Origin: C-114 sp963719285
Lineage (GTDB): Bacteria; Chloroflexota; Limnocylindria; Limnocylindrales; CSP1-4
DNA length: 64,000 nt
NCBI GenBank assembly: GCA_963719285.1
Contig: CAVRBO010000003.1
Span: forward strand, 342,331 to 406,330
Reading direction: 5' to 3'
Position numbers and translations under genes: made by a program. This document shows, in pieces, positions 23,854 to 32,146 of this stretch. A model generated the notes under the pieces. That model searched no databases and had not been told where the DNA came from. It saw only the letters and a list, made by a program, of their open reading frames with translations. The stretch's first letter is position 1, and each line of letters opens with the position of its first letter.

Positions 23854-25185
23854 TCAGGGGAGATGGCGGAACGGGAAGTACGCCGCGAACCCGACGAGGT
23901 AGAGCGTCACGAACCCCACGGTCACGAACCGCGGCAGGCTGGACCGCCGGAGCAGGATCGCGATCGCGACGGCGACCGCCGGCACGACCGGCAGGAAGTA
24001 GTAGATGTAGGTGATCCGCTGGGCGACGATCGCGAGGAACACATACGGCAGGTAGTTCGCGGCCGCCCAGACCACCGCCCAGCGGGCGAGGAGGCTGCCC
24101 GTCCGCCAGGCCGACCAGAACGTGAACAGCATCGCCACCGGAAGAGCGCCGATGAGGACCGGGTTCATCGCTCCCCGGAAGTCCACGCTCGGGATGATCG
24201 CCACGACCTGGTCGCCGACCTTGACCGTCGTCGCGACCCGCAGGTACCCCATCTGGCAATCGTTGGTCAGCCACTGCCAGGGTGTGCTCTCGTTGGTGAC
24301 GCACACGGTCGGCAGCCCATGCGCCCAGTGGAGGTTCGCCCCGTACTCGAGCATGTGCCGGATGTGGTCGAACGGATTGGCATACGTCGTGAACCGCGCG
24401 TCGAGCAGCCCCAGCCCGACGACGAAGACGACGACCGTCGTCCCCAGGAGCACAGCGGTCGGCCGGAAGTCCGAGAGCCGGACCCGTCGTTCCCGCCGCC
24501 ACCGCTCTAGCAGGGCGAGGCCGACGAGGAGCAGGATGGCCAGCAGCCCGTACAGCGCGGTGAGCTTCACGAGCATCCCGATCGCGAGACAGATCCCGGC
24601 CAGGAACCAGCGCTCGCGGAGGGCGCACCAGGCGCCGAGCAGGATCATCGCCAGCACCGGCATGTCGAGCGTCGCGATCCGGCCGTGGACGAAAGCGAGG
24701 TTGTCGAACGCGAACAGCCCGACCGCGAAGATCGCGAGCCAGATCGTCTCGCCGGCGGCCCGGACGATGAGGAACAAGGCCCCCAGGGCGACCATCCCGA
24801 AGATCAGGCTGGGCAGCCGATAGCCGAGGCCGTTGTCCCCGAAGATCGCCATCGAGAGGGCGATGAGAGCCTTGCCGAGCGGCGGGTGCTCCACGTTCGG
24901 ATCGAGCCCGAACGGCGCGCCGGAGTAATGATCGCCGGCGGGGACGGCGATCCCGAGCATGATCCGCGCTGCGTTGACGTAGTACGCCTCGTCGAAGATC
25001 AGGCTCCCGTTGGGGAGCGACAACCAGGCCGCGCGGACCACGAAGGCCGCGATGAGGACGATGGGCAGGACGCGCCATGGGTCGTGGAGCCCGTCCCGCC
25101 CGCGTTCGACGATGTCGCGGGCGAGGGCGCCGACGCGTCCGCTGTCGCCGACGGGTGCGTCCGCGGGGTCAGGCTCGCCGACCAT
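23854..25185 (-). CDS. GT39-family membrane glycosyltransferase (PMT-like)
   Basis: 443 residues. After a 40-residue cytoplasmic part come about 10-11 membrane helices. The first external loop has FDEAYYVNAA, the conserved catalytic acidic residue of GT-C mannosyltransferases, then NVEHPPLGKALIAL, the HPPLGK sequence of the PMT family, and FDNLAFVHGRIATLDMP in the third loop. Such enzymes transfer mannose or another sugar from polyprenyl phosphate to protein or lipid acceptors outside the membrane. It lies 28 bases upstream of the argS start on the same strand. Confidence 0.85.
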   Translation of the reverse strand: MVGEPDPADAPVGDSGRVGALARDIVERGRDGLHDPWRVLPIVLIAAFVVRAAWLSLPNGSLIFDEAYYVNAARIMLGIAVPAGDHYSGAPFGLDPNVEHPPLGKALIALSMAIFGDNGLGYRLPSLIFGMVALGALFLIVRAAGETIWLAIFAVGLFAFDNLAFVHGRIATLDMPVLAMILLGAWCALRERWFLAGICLAIGMLVKLTALYGLLAILLLVGLALLERWRRERRVRLSDFRPTAVLLGTTVVVFVVGLGLLDARFTTYANPFDHIRHMLEYGANLHWAHGLPTVCVTNESTPWQWLTNDCQMGYLRVATTVKVGDQVVAIIPSVDFRGAMNPVLIGALPVAMLFTFWSAWRTGSLLARWAVVWAAANYLPYVFLAIVAQRITYIYYFLPVVPAVAVAIAILLRRSSLPRFVTVGFVTLYLVGFAAYFPFRHLP

Positions 25186-25191
25186 CGGTCA

Positions 25192-25285
25192 GGGCTCCCG
25201 AGCGAACGCGCCGGGGTGGCCCGGCGCAGGCCGGTCGGCACGCCGACCGGGCTCCCGAGCGAACGCGCCGGGGTGGCCCGGCGCA
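25192..25285. repeat. duplicated 37-base element with internal hairpin (REP-like)
   Basis: Two identical 37-base copies lie at 25192-25228 and 25249-25285, 57 bases apart. Each ends in a perfect hairpin GCGCCGGG-GTGG-CCCGGCGC (25208-25227 and 25265-25284). Between them is another perfect dyad, CCGGTCGGCAC / GCCGACCGG (25231-25250). Three hairpins in 80 bases resemble a REP/BIME-type element or a strong terminator cluster. Confidence 0.7.
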
Positions 25286-25502
25286 TGGGCGAACGGCATC
25301 GAGCGACATCTCCACGATTCCGGGGGCCGGACCCGGACAGCGTACCGGACGACGCGGGCCCGGATCGGAGCCTCCGTGGGACCTTCGGCGGCGCCCTCGG
25401 GGCGTCCGGGCACCAGAAACAGGACCTGCCCAGTGGGGTCAGGGGCTATCTGTGGGGGTCAGGTGCACAGGTGGTGAGTACGAAGGTCCTAGACGCCGCC
25501 CG

Positions 25503-25508
25503 TACAAT
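25503..25508 (+). promoter_or_regulatory. -10-like TACAAT for the Thr-rich protein
   Basis: TACAAT matches five of six consensus bases in a very GC-rich background. It predicts a leader of about 70 bases before ATG 25586. No good -35 is seen. Confidence 0.4.
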
Positions 25509-25585
25509 CCGTCATCCTAACGGCACCGAGAGTGGACTTCACTCAAGGGAATGCATTCATCAAGCCCACTCGGGGACAGAGGGAC

Positions 25586-26086
25586 ATGACAGACAAGAAC
25601 ACAGGCGAACACCACTCCAGGACCTCGACGATCCGTCGTCTTGGCTGGCTCGGGGCGGTCATGCTGCTCGGTGCGGCACTGCTCATCCCCGGCGCGACAG
25701 TCGCCGCGCACAGCGGCCCGCAGTGCGGTTGCTCGACCACTCAGACCACCAGCACGACCGACACGACCGAGACGACCACGACGACCGACACGACCGACGT
25801 CACGACGTCGACCTTGACGACCGAGACCACGGAAACCTCGGACGTGTCCGAGACGACCGAGACGAAGCAGACCGAGACCACGACCGAGAAGACCTCCACG
25901 TCCGACACCGGTGGCGTCGGTGGTGAGACCGGTACGCCGGACGTCACCCCGCCGTCGACGAGCACCCTTCCGGGCTCGTCCGGATCGAGCGACGGCTGGC
26001 GAGTCATCCTGCTCGTCCTTGCCGGCATCGCGGTCCTGAGCCTGATCCTTCTCCCGGGCGATCGAAAGAAGAGCAAGCAGCGCTGA
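25586..26086 (+). CDS. Thr-rich secreted and membrane-anchored surface protein
   Basis: 166 residues from ATG 25586 (MTDKNTGEHH), with GAGGGAC just upstream; a GTG further up at 25532 is less likely. A signal-like helix (LGWLGAVMLLGAALLIPGATVAAH) is followed by CGC and then about 80 residues made mostly of Thr, Asp and Glu (TTDTTETTTTTDTTDVTTS). A Pro/Ser/Gly spacer leads to a C-terminal transmembrane helix (WRVILLVLAGIAVLSLILL) and basic tail (RKKSKQR). This is a stalk-like, probably O-glycosylated envelope protein. The neighbouring PMT-like enzyme could modify such Thr-rich tracts; that link is inference. Confidence 0.8.
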   Translation: MTDKNTGEHHSRTSTIRRLGWLGAVMLLGAALLIPGATVAAHSGPQCGCSTTQTTSTTDTTETTTTTDTTDVTTSTLTTETTETSDVSETTETKQTETTTEKTSTSDTGGVGGETGTPDVTPPSTSTLPGSSGSSDGWRVILLVLAGIAVLSLILLPGDRKKSKQR

Positions 26087-26111
26087 TCGCGCTGTCCCCA
26101 CCCTGAGCGAC

Positions 26112-26143
26112 AAGAGACCCGGGCCGCACGGCCCGGGTCTCTT
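26112..26143. terminator. bidirectional intrinsic terminator
   Basis: A perfect 14-base-pair stem (AAGAGACCCGGGCC / GGCCCGGGTCTCTT) with loop GCAC lies between the convergent Thr-rich protein and MBL genes. The short T-containing ends suit termination from either side. Confidence 0.75.
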
Positions 26144-26169
26144 CACGTCCGCCCTGCCGCAGGCCGCGC

Positions 26170-26937
26170 TCAGATGTCGAAGCGGTCGCCCGGCTCGACG
26201 ATCGCGACGGGCACCGTGACCAGGGCCATCGCCGCGGCGATCGCGCGCGGCCGGTCTCGGCCCATGAGCACGTGGGTGAGCAGGACCCGCCCCACGCCGG
26301 TGTCCGCCGCCAGCCGGGCGACGTCCATGGCGTTGAGGTGGTTCGAGCCCGGTTCGACCGGGTCGGCCCCGTAGGTGGCCTCGGCCAGGAGCGTGTCGCC
26401 GGGCCGGATGAGCGGCCGGAGGTCGTCCGCCGCTCCGCAGTCGCCCGAGTAGACGAGCCCCGAGCCGCGTCCGACCGACACCCGGAAGGCGTAGCTGTCG
26501 GTGGTGTGCCGGACGCGGATCGCCTCGAGCGATAGCCCTCCGACGCCGCGGATCCCGGGCTGGAGGTCCGCCACGTCCAGGGCGGCGGACGTGAACCCGG
26601 GCTGCTCGTGCAGGCCGTCGAGGCGATGGGCGAGCCCGGCCGGGCCGATGACCGCGACCCGCCGCGGTGGGTCGAACTCGTAGCGCAGGTAGTGCCGGAG
26701 CGGGACGAGGTCGACGAAGTGGTCAGGATGGAGGTGCGATATCGCGACCGCGCTGAGCGTGCTCGGCTCGATGAGCGCGGCGAGGTTCGTGAACGCGCCC
26801 TGGCCGAGGTCGAGCAGCAGCACGTCCGTTCCGTGGCGGACGAGATATGCCGCGCCGACGGCGCCCGGCCGGTCCGTGTAGGCGGGACCGGCGCCCACGA
26901 CATCGAGCTCGAGGCCGGCGTCGCCCGATGGCGTCAC
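26170..26937 (-). CDS. MBL-fold metal-dependent hydrolase (RNase Z-like group)
   Basis: 255 residues. The metal motif SHLHPDH is intact (AVAISHLHPDHFVDL), followed by YSGDCG (third-ligand Asp) and LLTHVLMG (C-terminal His). The start ELDVVGAGPAYTDRPGAVGAAYLV matches the group of RNase Z-like/phosphodiesterase-like MBL proteins that includes small hydrolases. Substrate unknown. GTG 26937 overlaps the stop of the PHP gene (GTGA), making it last of the coupled operon that starts with the FAH-family gene at 31076. Confidence 0.85.
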   Translation of the reverse strand: MTPSGDAGLELDVVGAGPAYTDRPGAVGAAYLVRHGTDVLLLDLGQGAFTNLAALIEPSTLSAVAISHLHPDHFVDLVPLRHYLRYEFDPPRRVAVIGPAGLAHRLDGLHEQPGFTSAALDVADLQPGIRGVGGLSLEAIRVRHTTDSYAFRVSVGRGSGLVYSGDCGAADDLRPLIRPGDTLLAEATYGADPVEPGSNHLNAMDVARLAADTGVGRVLLTHVLMGRDRPRAIAAAMALVTVPVAIVEPGDRFDI

Positions 26938-27788
26938 GACCCGAGCCTCCGCGGCATGCCGATCGCCACGCGCGGCCCGCCGCGACGGAAGGTGAGCTCC
27001 TCGAACTCGGCCCTGGCGAGGATCCGGTACCCCTCCTCGAGGCCGAAGCCGAATGCATCGGACCGGTGGGCATCCGAACCGATCGTCACCCGCCGGCCAC
27101 CCATCGCCCGGTAGCGCTCGACGGTGCCGGCCGTGGGATAGGTCTCCCGGACGGCGTGGCGCAGGCCGCTGGTGTTCATCTCGAGGGACGTGCCGCTCTC
27201 GACGAGCGCCCGAAGGGCGTCCTCGCTCAGCTCAGGGCGGTCCGCCAGGGCGGCCGGGGCGACGTCCGGGTAGAGGTAGCGCTTCACGACGTCGAAGTGA
27301 CCGATCGTGTCGAACAGCCCCGATCGGGCGGCCGCGGCGACCTGCTCGAAGTACGGCGCCACGATCTGGTCGATGGGCCGGCCGCGGACCCACGCCGCCA
27401 CCTCCGATGGGGCGTACGGCGAGCCAGGCCAGTCGTGCACGGACCCGATCGTGAAATCGTAGCGATGCCTGGCCAGGTGATCGCGCAGGTCCGCCTCCCA
27501 GCTCGTGTTGAACGTGAGCTCCGCTCCGAACCGGATCGTCACACCCCGGTCCGCCCACCGCTCCGCCGCGTCGCGGACGCTCCGCTCACGATCGTCGAAG
27601 GTGGTGTACTCGTAGGCAGGGTCGCGCGGGTCGAAGTCCACGTGGTCGGTGATCGCGAGCTCGGCGACGCCCCGTTCCACGGCCAGCGCCGCGTAGACGT
27701 CGATGGGGACGGCGCTGTCGGGCGAGCGGTCGGTGTGGAGGTGGCTGTCGAGGGGCAGCCCGCCGCCCTCGCCGACCGGTTCCGTCAC
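26934..27788 (-). CDS. PHP-domain phosphatase, histidinol-phosphatase (HisJ)-like
   Basis: 284 residues. LDSHLHTDRSPDS gives the first PHP metal motif HxH, ITDHVDF the second, FGAELTFN the third Glu, TIGSVHDW and GHFDVVKRY further ligands, and GSDAHRSDAFGFG the last. This set is that of the HisJ/HisK class of histidinol phosphatase, though members also act on other phosphates. The operon context of threonine degradation gives no histidine biosynthesis link, so the true substrate is open. Start GTG 27788 overlaps the kbl stop; its stop overlaps the MBL start. Confidence 0.85.
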   Translation of the reverse strand: MTEPVGEGGGLPLDSHLHTDRSPDSAVPIDVYAALAVERGVAELAITDHVDFDPRDPAYEYTTFDDRERSVRDAAERWADRGVTIRFGAELTFNTSWEADLRDHLARHRYDFTIGSVHDWPGSPYAPSEVAAWVRGRPIDQIVAPYFEQVAAAARSGLFDTIGHFDVVKRYLYPDVAPAALADRPELSEDALRALVESGTSLEMNTSGLRHAVRETYPTAGTVERYRAMGGRRVTIGSDAHRSDAFGFGLEEGYRILARAEFEELTFRRGGPRVAIGMPRRLGS

Positions 27789-29008
27789 CCGGCGACGAGC
27801 CCGAGCTCGTGGCCCACCCGGCCGAACGCCGCGAGCGCCGTGTCCAGCATCTCGTCGGTGTGCGCGGCGGTGACGATCGTCCGGATCCGCGCCTTGTCGA
27901 GCGCGACGGTCGGGAACACGACCGGCTGGGCGAAGACCCCTTCCTCGAGGAGGCGGTCGCTGAACCTGCCGGCGGTGGCGGAGTCGCCCATCATCACCGG
28001 CGTGATCGGGGTCTCGCTCGCACCCGTGTCGAAGCCGAGCCGGCCCAGCTCGGCCTTGAACCGGCGCGTGTTCGCCCAGAGGCGCTCGATGAGTTCGGGC
28101 TCGTCCTCGAAGACCCGGATCGCCTCCCGGCACGCGGCGGCGACCGCGGGCGGGTGCGACGTCGAGAAGAGGAACGGCCGGGCGCGCTGGATGAGCATGT
28201 CGCGCAGCGCCTGCGAGCCCGCGACGTAGCCACCGAGGACCCCGACGGCCTTGCTGAGCGTGCCCACCTGTATGGCGACGCGCCCGTGGAGCCCGAAATG
28301 GTCCACGGTCCCGCGGCCGTTGCGGCCCAGGACGCCCGACGCATGGGCGTCGTCGACGAACACGGCCGCCTCGAACTCCTCGGCCGCCTCGACGATCCCC
28401 GGCAACGGGGCGATGTCGCCGTCCATGCTGAACACACCGTCCGTGACGACGAGGATGAGGCGGTGGGGTACGCCGCCCAGGCCGCCCTGGGCCCGCGCCT
28501 CGGCGAGGATCGCCCGCAGCGCGTCCACGTCCTTGTGCGGGTAGACCTTCCGGGGCGCCTTGGACAGGCGCATCCCGTCGATGATCGATGCGTGGTTGAG
28601 GGCGTCGGAGACGATCAGGTCCTGCTCGCCGGTGATCGTCGGGATGACCCCGGTGTTCGCGGTGAAGCCGGACTGGAACGTGAGCACCGCCTCGGTGCCC
28701 TTGAATGCCGCGAGGGCGGCCTCCAGGTCTTCGTGGAGGGTAAGCGTGCCGGCGATCGTCCGGACCGCGCCGCTGCCCACCCCGAAGTCGCGGACCGCGG
28801 CGAGGGCCGCTTCGCGCAACCGGGGGTGATGGGTCAGGCCGAGGTAGTCGTTCGAGGCGAGGCTGATGCAGCGCCGCCCGTCGACGCTGACGATCGGGCC
28901 CTGGGCGGAGCTGAGGACGCGGAGCGGCCGATAGAGGTGTTGCCGGCGCAGCTCGTCCAGCTCGTCGGCGAGGAACGCGAGCGGGTCCCGGTGGGTCGAG
29001 GTGGCCAT
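27785..29008 (-). CDS. kbl: glycine C-acetyltransferase (2-amino-3-ketobutyrate CoA ligase)
   Basis: 407 residues, PLP fold type I, alpha-oxoamine synthase family. It cleaves 2-amino-3-oxobutyrate with CoA to glycine and acetyl-CoA. SLASNDYLGLTHHPRL, GVGSGAVRTIAGTLTLHEDLE, LNHASIIDGMRLSKA and FVDDAHASGVLG are family signatures; the PLP lysine is in VGTLSKAVGVLGG. The product pair with the adjacent threonine dehydrogenase fixes the assignment over AONS or ALAS. ATG 29008 is two bases after the tdh stop. Confidence 0.93.
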   Translation of the reverse strand: MATSTHRDPLAFLADELDELRRQHLYRPLRVLSSAQGPIVSVDGRRCISLASNDYLGLTHHPRLREAALAAVRDFGVGSGAVRTIAGTLTLHEDLEAALAAFKGTEAVLTFQSGFTANTGVIPTITGEQDLIVSDALNHASIIDGMRLSKAPRKVYPHKDVDALRAILAEARAQGGLGGVPHRLILVVTDGVFSMDGDIAPLPGIVEAAEEFEAAVFVDDAHASGVLGRNGRGTVDHFGLHGRVAIQVGTLSKAVGVLGGYVAGSQALRDMLIQRARPFLFSTSHPPAVAAACREAIRVFEDEPELIERLWANTRRFKAELGRLGFDTGASETPITPVMMGDSATAGRFSDRLLEEGVFAQPVVFPTVALDKARIRTIVTAAHTDEMLDTALAAFGRVGHELGLVAG

Positions 29009-29010
29009 CG

Positions 29011-30114
29011 TCAGCCCTCCTGGGGCAGCAGCACGACCTTGCCGGCATGACCGGCGGCAAGGAGATCGAACGCCTCGGCGAACCGGCTCAGCGGCAGCCG
29101 ATGGGTGACGATCGGGCTCAGGTCCAGGCCCTGCGCGAGGAGTGCCTGGGTGCGGTACCAGGTCTCGAACATCTTCCGGCCGGTGATCCCGTAGACGCGG
29201 ATCCCCTTGAAGATGATCTCGTCCGACAGGTCGAGCGTGATCGGCCGGGACGGCAGGCCGAGGAGCGAGACGCGGCCGCCGTTCGTCACGGCGGCGAACC
29301 CCTGCTTGATCGCCGATTCGGCGCCGCTCATCTCGAGCACGATGTCGACTCCCACGCCACCGGTCGCGTCCCGCAGGCGAGCGGCCACGTCCTCGCTGGC
29401 GTCGATCGTCTCGTCGGCACCCATCCGGCGGGCCATCTCGAGCCGCTCCGGGTTGATGTCGGTCGCGAAGACACGGGCGGCCCCGGCCAGGTCGGCGATC
29501 GCGACGGCCATGAGCCCGATCGGGCCGCAGCCGAGCACGACGACCGTCTGGCCGGCGATCTCCTCCATGAACGCGGCATGGACGGCGTTGCCCATGGGTT
29601 CCTGGATCGCGGCGATCTCCGGGCTGAGGCCGGGTGACGGCCAGGCGTTGTGGGCCGGCAGGACCACGTACTCGGCGAACGCCCCGTCGATGTCGACGCC
29701 GAGGATGCGCAGGTTCGCGCACACGTGCTCGCGGCCGGTCCGGCACTGGTAGCAGCTGCCGTCGACGAGGTGGGTCTCGGCCGCCACCAGCGTGCCCAGC
29801 GGGATCGCCAGGCGACCCAGCAGGCCCTGGCCGTGGGCCACGACGCTGCCGGCCATCTCGTGACCGAAGATCCGGGGCAGGCCCCGGCCCAGGCGGCCCT
29901 CCGCCCAATCGTCCCAGCGGAAGATGTGGAGGTCCGTGCCGCACAGGCTCGCCGCCTCGACCCTGATCAGCAATTCGCCCGGCCCCGGGGATGGGACCGG
30001 GACTTCGAGGTACTCCGCGCCCGCCGCCGCCGCCGTCTTGACGAGGGCGTGCATCGTCGCCGGGACCGAGCCGCCCGCGCGTGCCACGTCGGTGGACGGG
30101 ACGGGGAGGGTCAT
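29011..30114 (-). CDS. tdh: L-threonine 3-dehydrogenase (zinc-dependent, MDR family)
   Basis: 367 residues. Oxidises L-threonine to 2-amino-3-oxobutyrate with NAD+; Kbl next door uses the product. ASLCGTDLHIFRWDDW carries the catalytic-zinc Cys and TDH-type WD sequence, GHEMAGSVV the zinc His-Glu, and CYQCRTGREHVCANL the structural-zinc cysteines. VVLGCGPIGLMAVAIADLAGA is the Rossmann loop. About 20 extra residues precede MHALVKTAAA, which may be the real start, although ATG 30114 overlaps the previous stop (ATGA). Confidence 0.92.
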   Translation of the reverse strand: MTLPVPSTDVARAGGSVPATMHALVKTAAAAGAEYLEVPVPSPGPGELLIRVEAASLCGTDLHIFRWDDWAEGRLGRGLPRIFGHEMAGSVVAHGQGLLGRLAIPLGTLVAAETHLVDGSCYQCRTGREHVCANLRILGVDIDGAFAEYVVLPAHNAWPSPGLSPEIAAIQEPMGNAVHAAFMEEIAGQTVVVLGCGPIGLMAVAIADLAGAARVFATDINPERLEMARRMGADETIDASEDVAARLRDATGGVGVDIVLEMSGAESAIKQGFAAVTNGGRVSLLGLPSRPITLDLSDEIIFKGIRVYGITGRKMFETWYRTQALLAQGLDLSPIVTHRLPLSRFAEAFDLLAAGHAGKVVLLPQEG

Positions 30115-31076
30115 CGGGCTTGCGTGGCCTCCTCGGCGACGATGGGGTTGTCGATGCCCCCGATGCCGCCGACCTCCACCCGGACCCGGTCGCCGGGCTT
30201 GAGGAACGTCGGTGGGTCGCGGTACACACCCACGCCCGAGGGCGTACCGGTCGAGATGATGTCACCCGGTTCGAGCGTGATGACCGCGCTGATGTACTCG
30301 ATGAGCTCGGGGATCTGCCAGATCATGTCCGACGTCGACGCGTCCTGCCAGAGCTGCGGCGTGCCGGCGTCCGGTCCGCTGCCTGGGATGTACCAGCCGC
30401 GGATCGGCAGCTGGTTCGGCAGCGGGACCTCTTCGCGGGTGACGATGATCGCGCTCATCGGCAGGAACGTGTCCGAGCCTTTCGCCCGGAGCCATTGGCC
30501 GTCGCCGACCTCGCCGTCGTGCAGCGCGGGCTTGACACCCTGCCAGTCACGGGCCGAGATGTCGTTGGTGACGACGTAGCCGGCCACGTGGTCGAACGCG
30601 TCGGCGGCCCTGACCCGCTTGGCACGCTTGCCGATGACGACGCCGAGCTCCGCCTCGAGATCCAGGGCGTGCGTACCCGCGGGGTGGACGATCGGATCGC
30701 CATCGGCCACGACCGCGTTGGCGAACTTGGCGAAGAGGAGCGGTCGCTCCGGCCCGGGCCGTCCGCCCTCGGTGACGTGATCGCGGTAGTTGAGGCCGAC
30801 GCAGACGATCTTCTCGGGCGTCTGTATGGCGGCCGCAGGGCTGAACTCGCTGACGTGGCGTCCCTTGACGCCCGCCTTGACGCACGCAGCGTAAGCGGCC
30901 TTGACCCTCGCCTCCCAGTCGTCCGAGGCGAGGAGCCAGTACGTGTCGAGCAGCGCGTCGGTCGCGTCGAGGCCGCCGACGCTGGCCAGCTCGTCCGCCG
31001 TGGTCACGTGGTCGAAAGCGACCACGCCGAACGAGCGCTTTCCGGTCGCCGGGTCGCGGTGACTCAGCAGGCGCAT
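30111..31076 (-). CDS. fumarylacetoacetate hydrolase family protein
   Basis: 321 residues. KIVCVGLNYRDHVTEGG, PLLFAKFANAVVADGDPIVHP, the metal-binding DLEAELGVVIGKRAKRV with its two Glu, GYVVTNDISARDWQ and ISTGTPSGVGVYRDPP define the FAH C-terminal catalytic fold. Members hydrolyse or decarboxylate 2-oxo acids (acylpyruvases, oxaloacetate decarboxylases, homoprotocatechuate enzymes). First gene of the coupled threonine operon; a GAGGAGCC ribosome binding site lies upstream of ATG 31076. Its role there is unclear, possibly removal of a keto by-product. Confidence 0.9.
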   Translation of the reverse strand: MRLLSHRDPATGKRSFGVVAFDHVTTADELASVGGLDATDALLDTYWLLASDDWEARVKAAYAACVKAGVKGRHVSEFSPAAAIQTPEKIVCVGLNYRDHVTEGGRPGPERPLLFAKFANAVVADGDPIVHPAGTHALDLEAELGVVIGKRAKRVRAADAFDHVAGYVVTNDISARDWQGVKPALHDGEVGDGQWLRAKGSDTFLPMSAIIVTREEVPLPNQLPIRGWYIPGSGPDAGTPQLWQDASTSDMIWQIPELIEYISAVITLEPGDIISTGTPSGVGVYRDPPTFLKPGDRVRVEVGGIGGIDNPIVAEEATQAR

Positions 31077-31089
31077 CGTCGGCTCCTCG

Positions 31090-32043
31090 TCAGCTGGGGC
31101 TTGGGCTGGGGCTCGCGCTCGGGCTGGCCGACGGGCTCGAGCCCGGGTTCGCGCTCCCGCTTGGCGTCACGCTCCCGCTCGGAACGGCGGAGCCGGACGG
31201 CGACGCCGACGAACCGGCCGACGGGGCCGCGGACGGCTCCGCGGAAGGCGATGGCGACACCGCCGAGCACTGGGGTTGCGGCTCGGGCTCGGTCGTATCG
31301 CCGAACTGCTCGTAGAACGTGAGGACCTGGGCGGGGTCGAACGTGTCGGTCAGGTAGATCCGGTCCCAGACCATCGCCGCGAATCGCGTCTTCATGTCGT
31401 CGAACCGGGCCACGACCGGCCCGACCACGCCAGCCGGGATCTTGCAGATCGGGCTCGCGGGGAACGTCGCCGGATTGGCGAAGTCCTGGAGCTTCTGGAG
31501 GGTCGCGTCGTCCGGGCAGCCGCCCGAGCAGTTGTAGAGGACGACCAGGCCGGCGTGCTCCATGTTGTGGATCCAGCCCTCGGGCTCCGTCGCGTCGTCC
31601 GGTCCGTAGAAGCGGGGTTGGATCGGCCCGAGCGCGGCCGCATTGACATGGAAGCCTGAGGCCGGCGGGCAGTAGGTGTAGGTCTGGACCGTGCCCGGGT
31701 TGATGTGGTTGCGGCCCATGTCGGGTTGAGCCTGGCCGAGCAACGGCGTCTCGCCGGGTCCCACGGACTCGGATGGAGCGGGTGTCGAGAGGGTCGTGCA
31801 GCCGTAGACCTTCGCCGTCGCACCCGCGACGATGAACGCGCCGGCACTCAGCAGGATCGCACCGGCCAGGACGGCGACGAGGCGGGAGCGGTTGCGCTCG
31901 AAGAAGGAGCGCTCGCGGAGCGGTCGGGTCGGCCGCTCGCGACGTCCGGCCCGGGTCGGAGGGGTGGCGCCGGCGCCGGTCGAGGAGACGGGCCGGCCCG
32001 GCCCTTTGCCGGCCGCGTCGGGCCGGCGGGTGCTTTGACTCAC
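31090..32043 (-). CDS. DUF3105-family membrane-anchored protein with Pro/Ser tail
   Basis: 317 residues from GTG 32043. A basic, Pro-rich cytoplasmic region of about 60 residues precedes one transmembrane helix (SRLVAVLAGAILLSAGAFIVAG). The external domain carries the DUF3105 pattern: GRNHINPGTVQTYTYCPPASG, WIHNMEHAGLVVLYNC, and DDMKTRFAAMVWDR, with conserved His and Cys. The last 60 residues are a low-complexity Ser/Pro/Gly/Ala tail with PSGS repeats. The family's role is not established. An in-frame ATG at 32157 is possible but adds 38 residues of unlikely sequence. Confidence 0.8.
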   Translation of the reverse strand: MSQSTRRPDAAGKGPGRPVSSTGAGATPPTRAGRRERPTRPLRERSFFERNRSRLVAVLAGAILLSAGAFIVAGATAKVYGCTTLSTPAPSESVGPGETPLLGQAQPDMGRNHINPGTVQTYTYCPPASGFHVNAAALGPIQPRFYGPDDATEPEGWIHNMEHAGLVVLYNCSGGCPDDATLQKLQDFANPATFPASPICKIPAGVVGPVVARFDDMKTRFAAMVWDRIYLTDTFDPAQVLTFYEQFGDTTEPEPQPQCSAVSPSPSAEPSAAPSAGSSASPSGSAVPSGSVTPSGSANPGSSPSASPSASPSPSPS

Positions 32044-32146
32044 GTGGGATCTGCCTCTGTCACGGGGGTTGGGAACCGGGCGGTCGGGGACAGCGGACCG
32101 TGTCCGTCGAGAGGGTACCTTCCCCGCCCGGTTTTGGTGCCGGACG

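Larger units (their letters stand above)
25186..25585. other. longest gene-free stretch; hairpin repeats and a promoter
   Basis: No convincing gene is seen in these 400 bases between the divergent GT39 and Thr-rich surface genes. Reading frames across the first part depend on the repeats and lack protein-like composition. The part nearest GT39 holds two 37-base hairpin repeats (25192-25285). Further on, two copies of a GTGGGGTCAGG-like sequence lie within 25430-25465, and a TACAAT promoter hexamer is at 25503-25508. Confidence 0.6.

Noticed and set aside
25192..25285. Possible CRISPR array
   Set aside because: Only two copies, 20-base spacing, strong internal palindrome, no cas genes.
25745..25900. 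Thr-codon repeats as a possible tandem DNA repeat element
   Set aside because: The repetition is explained by a Thr-rich coding sequence in frame.
31090..31270. Repetitive GC-rich tract downstream of DUF3105
   Set aside because: It codes the Ser/Pro/Gly tail of that protein in frame.
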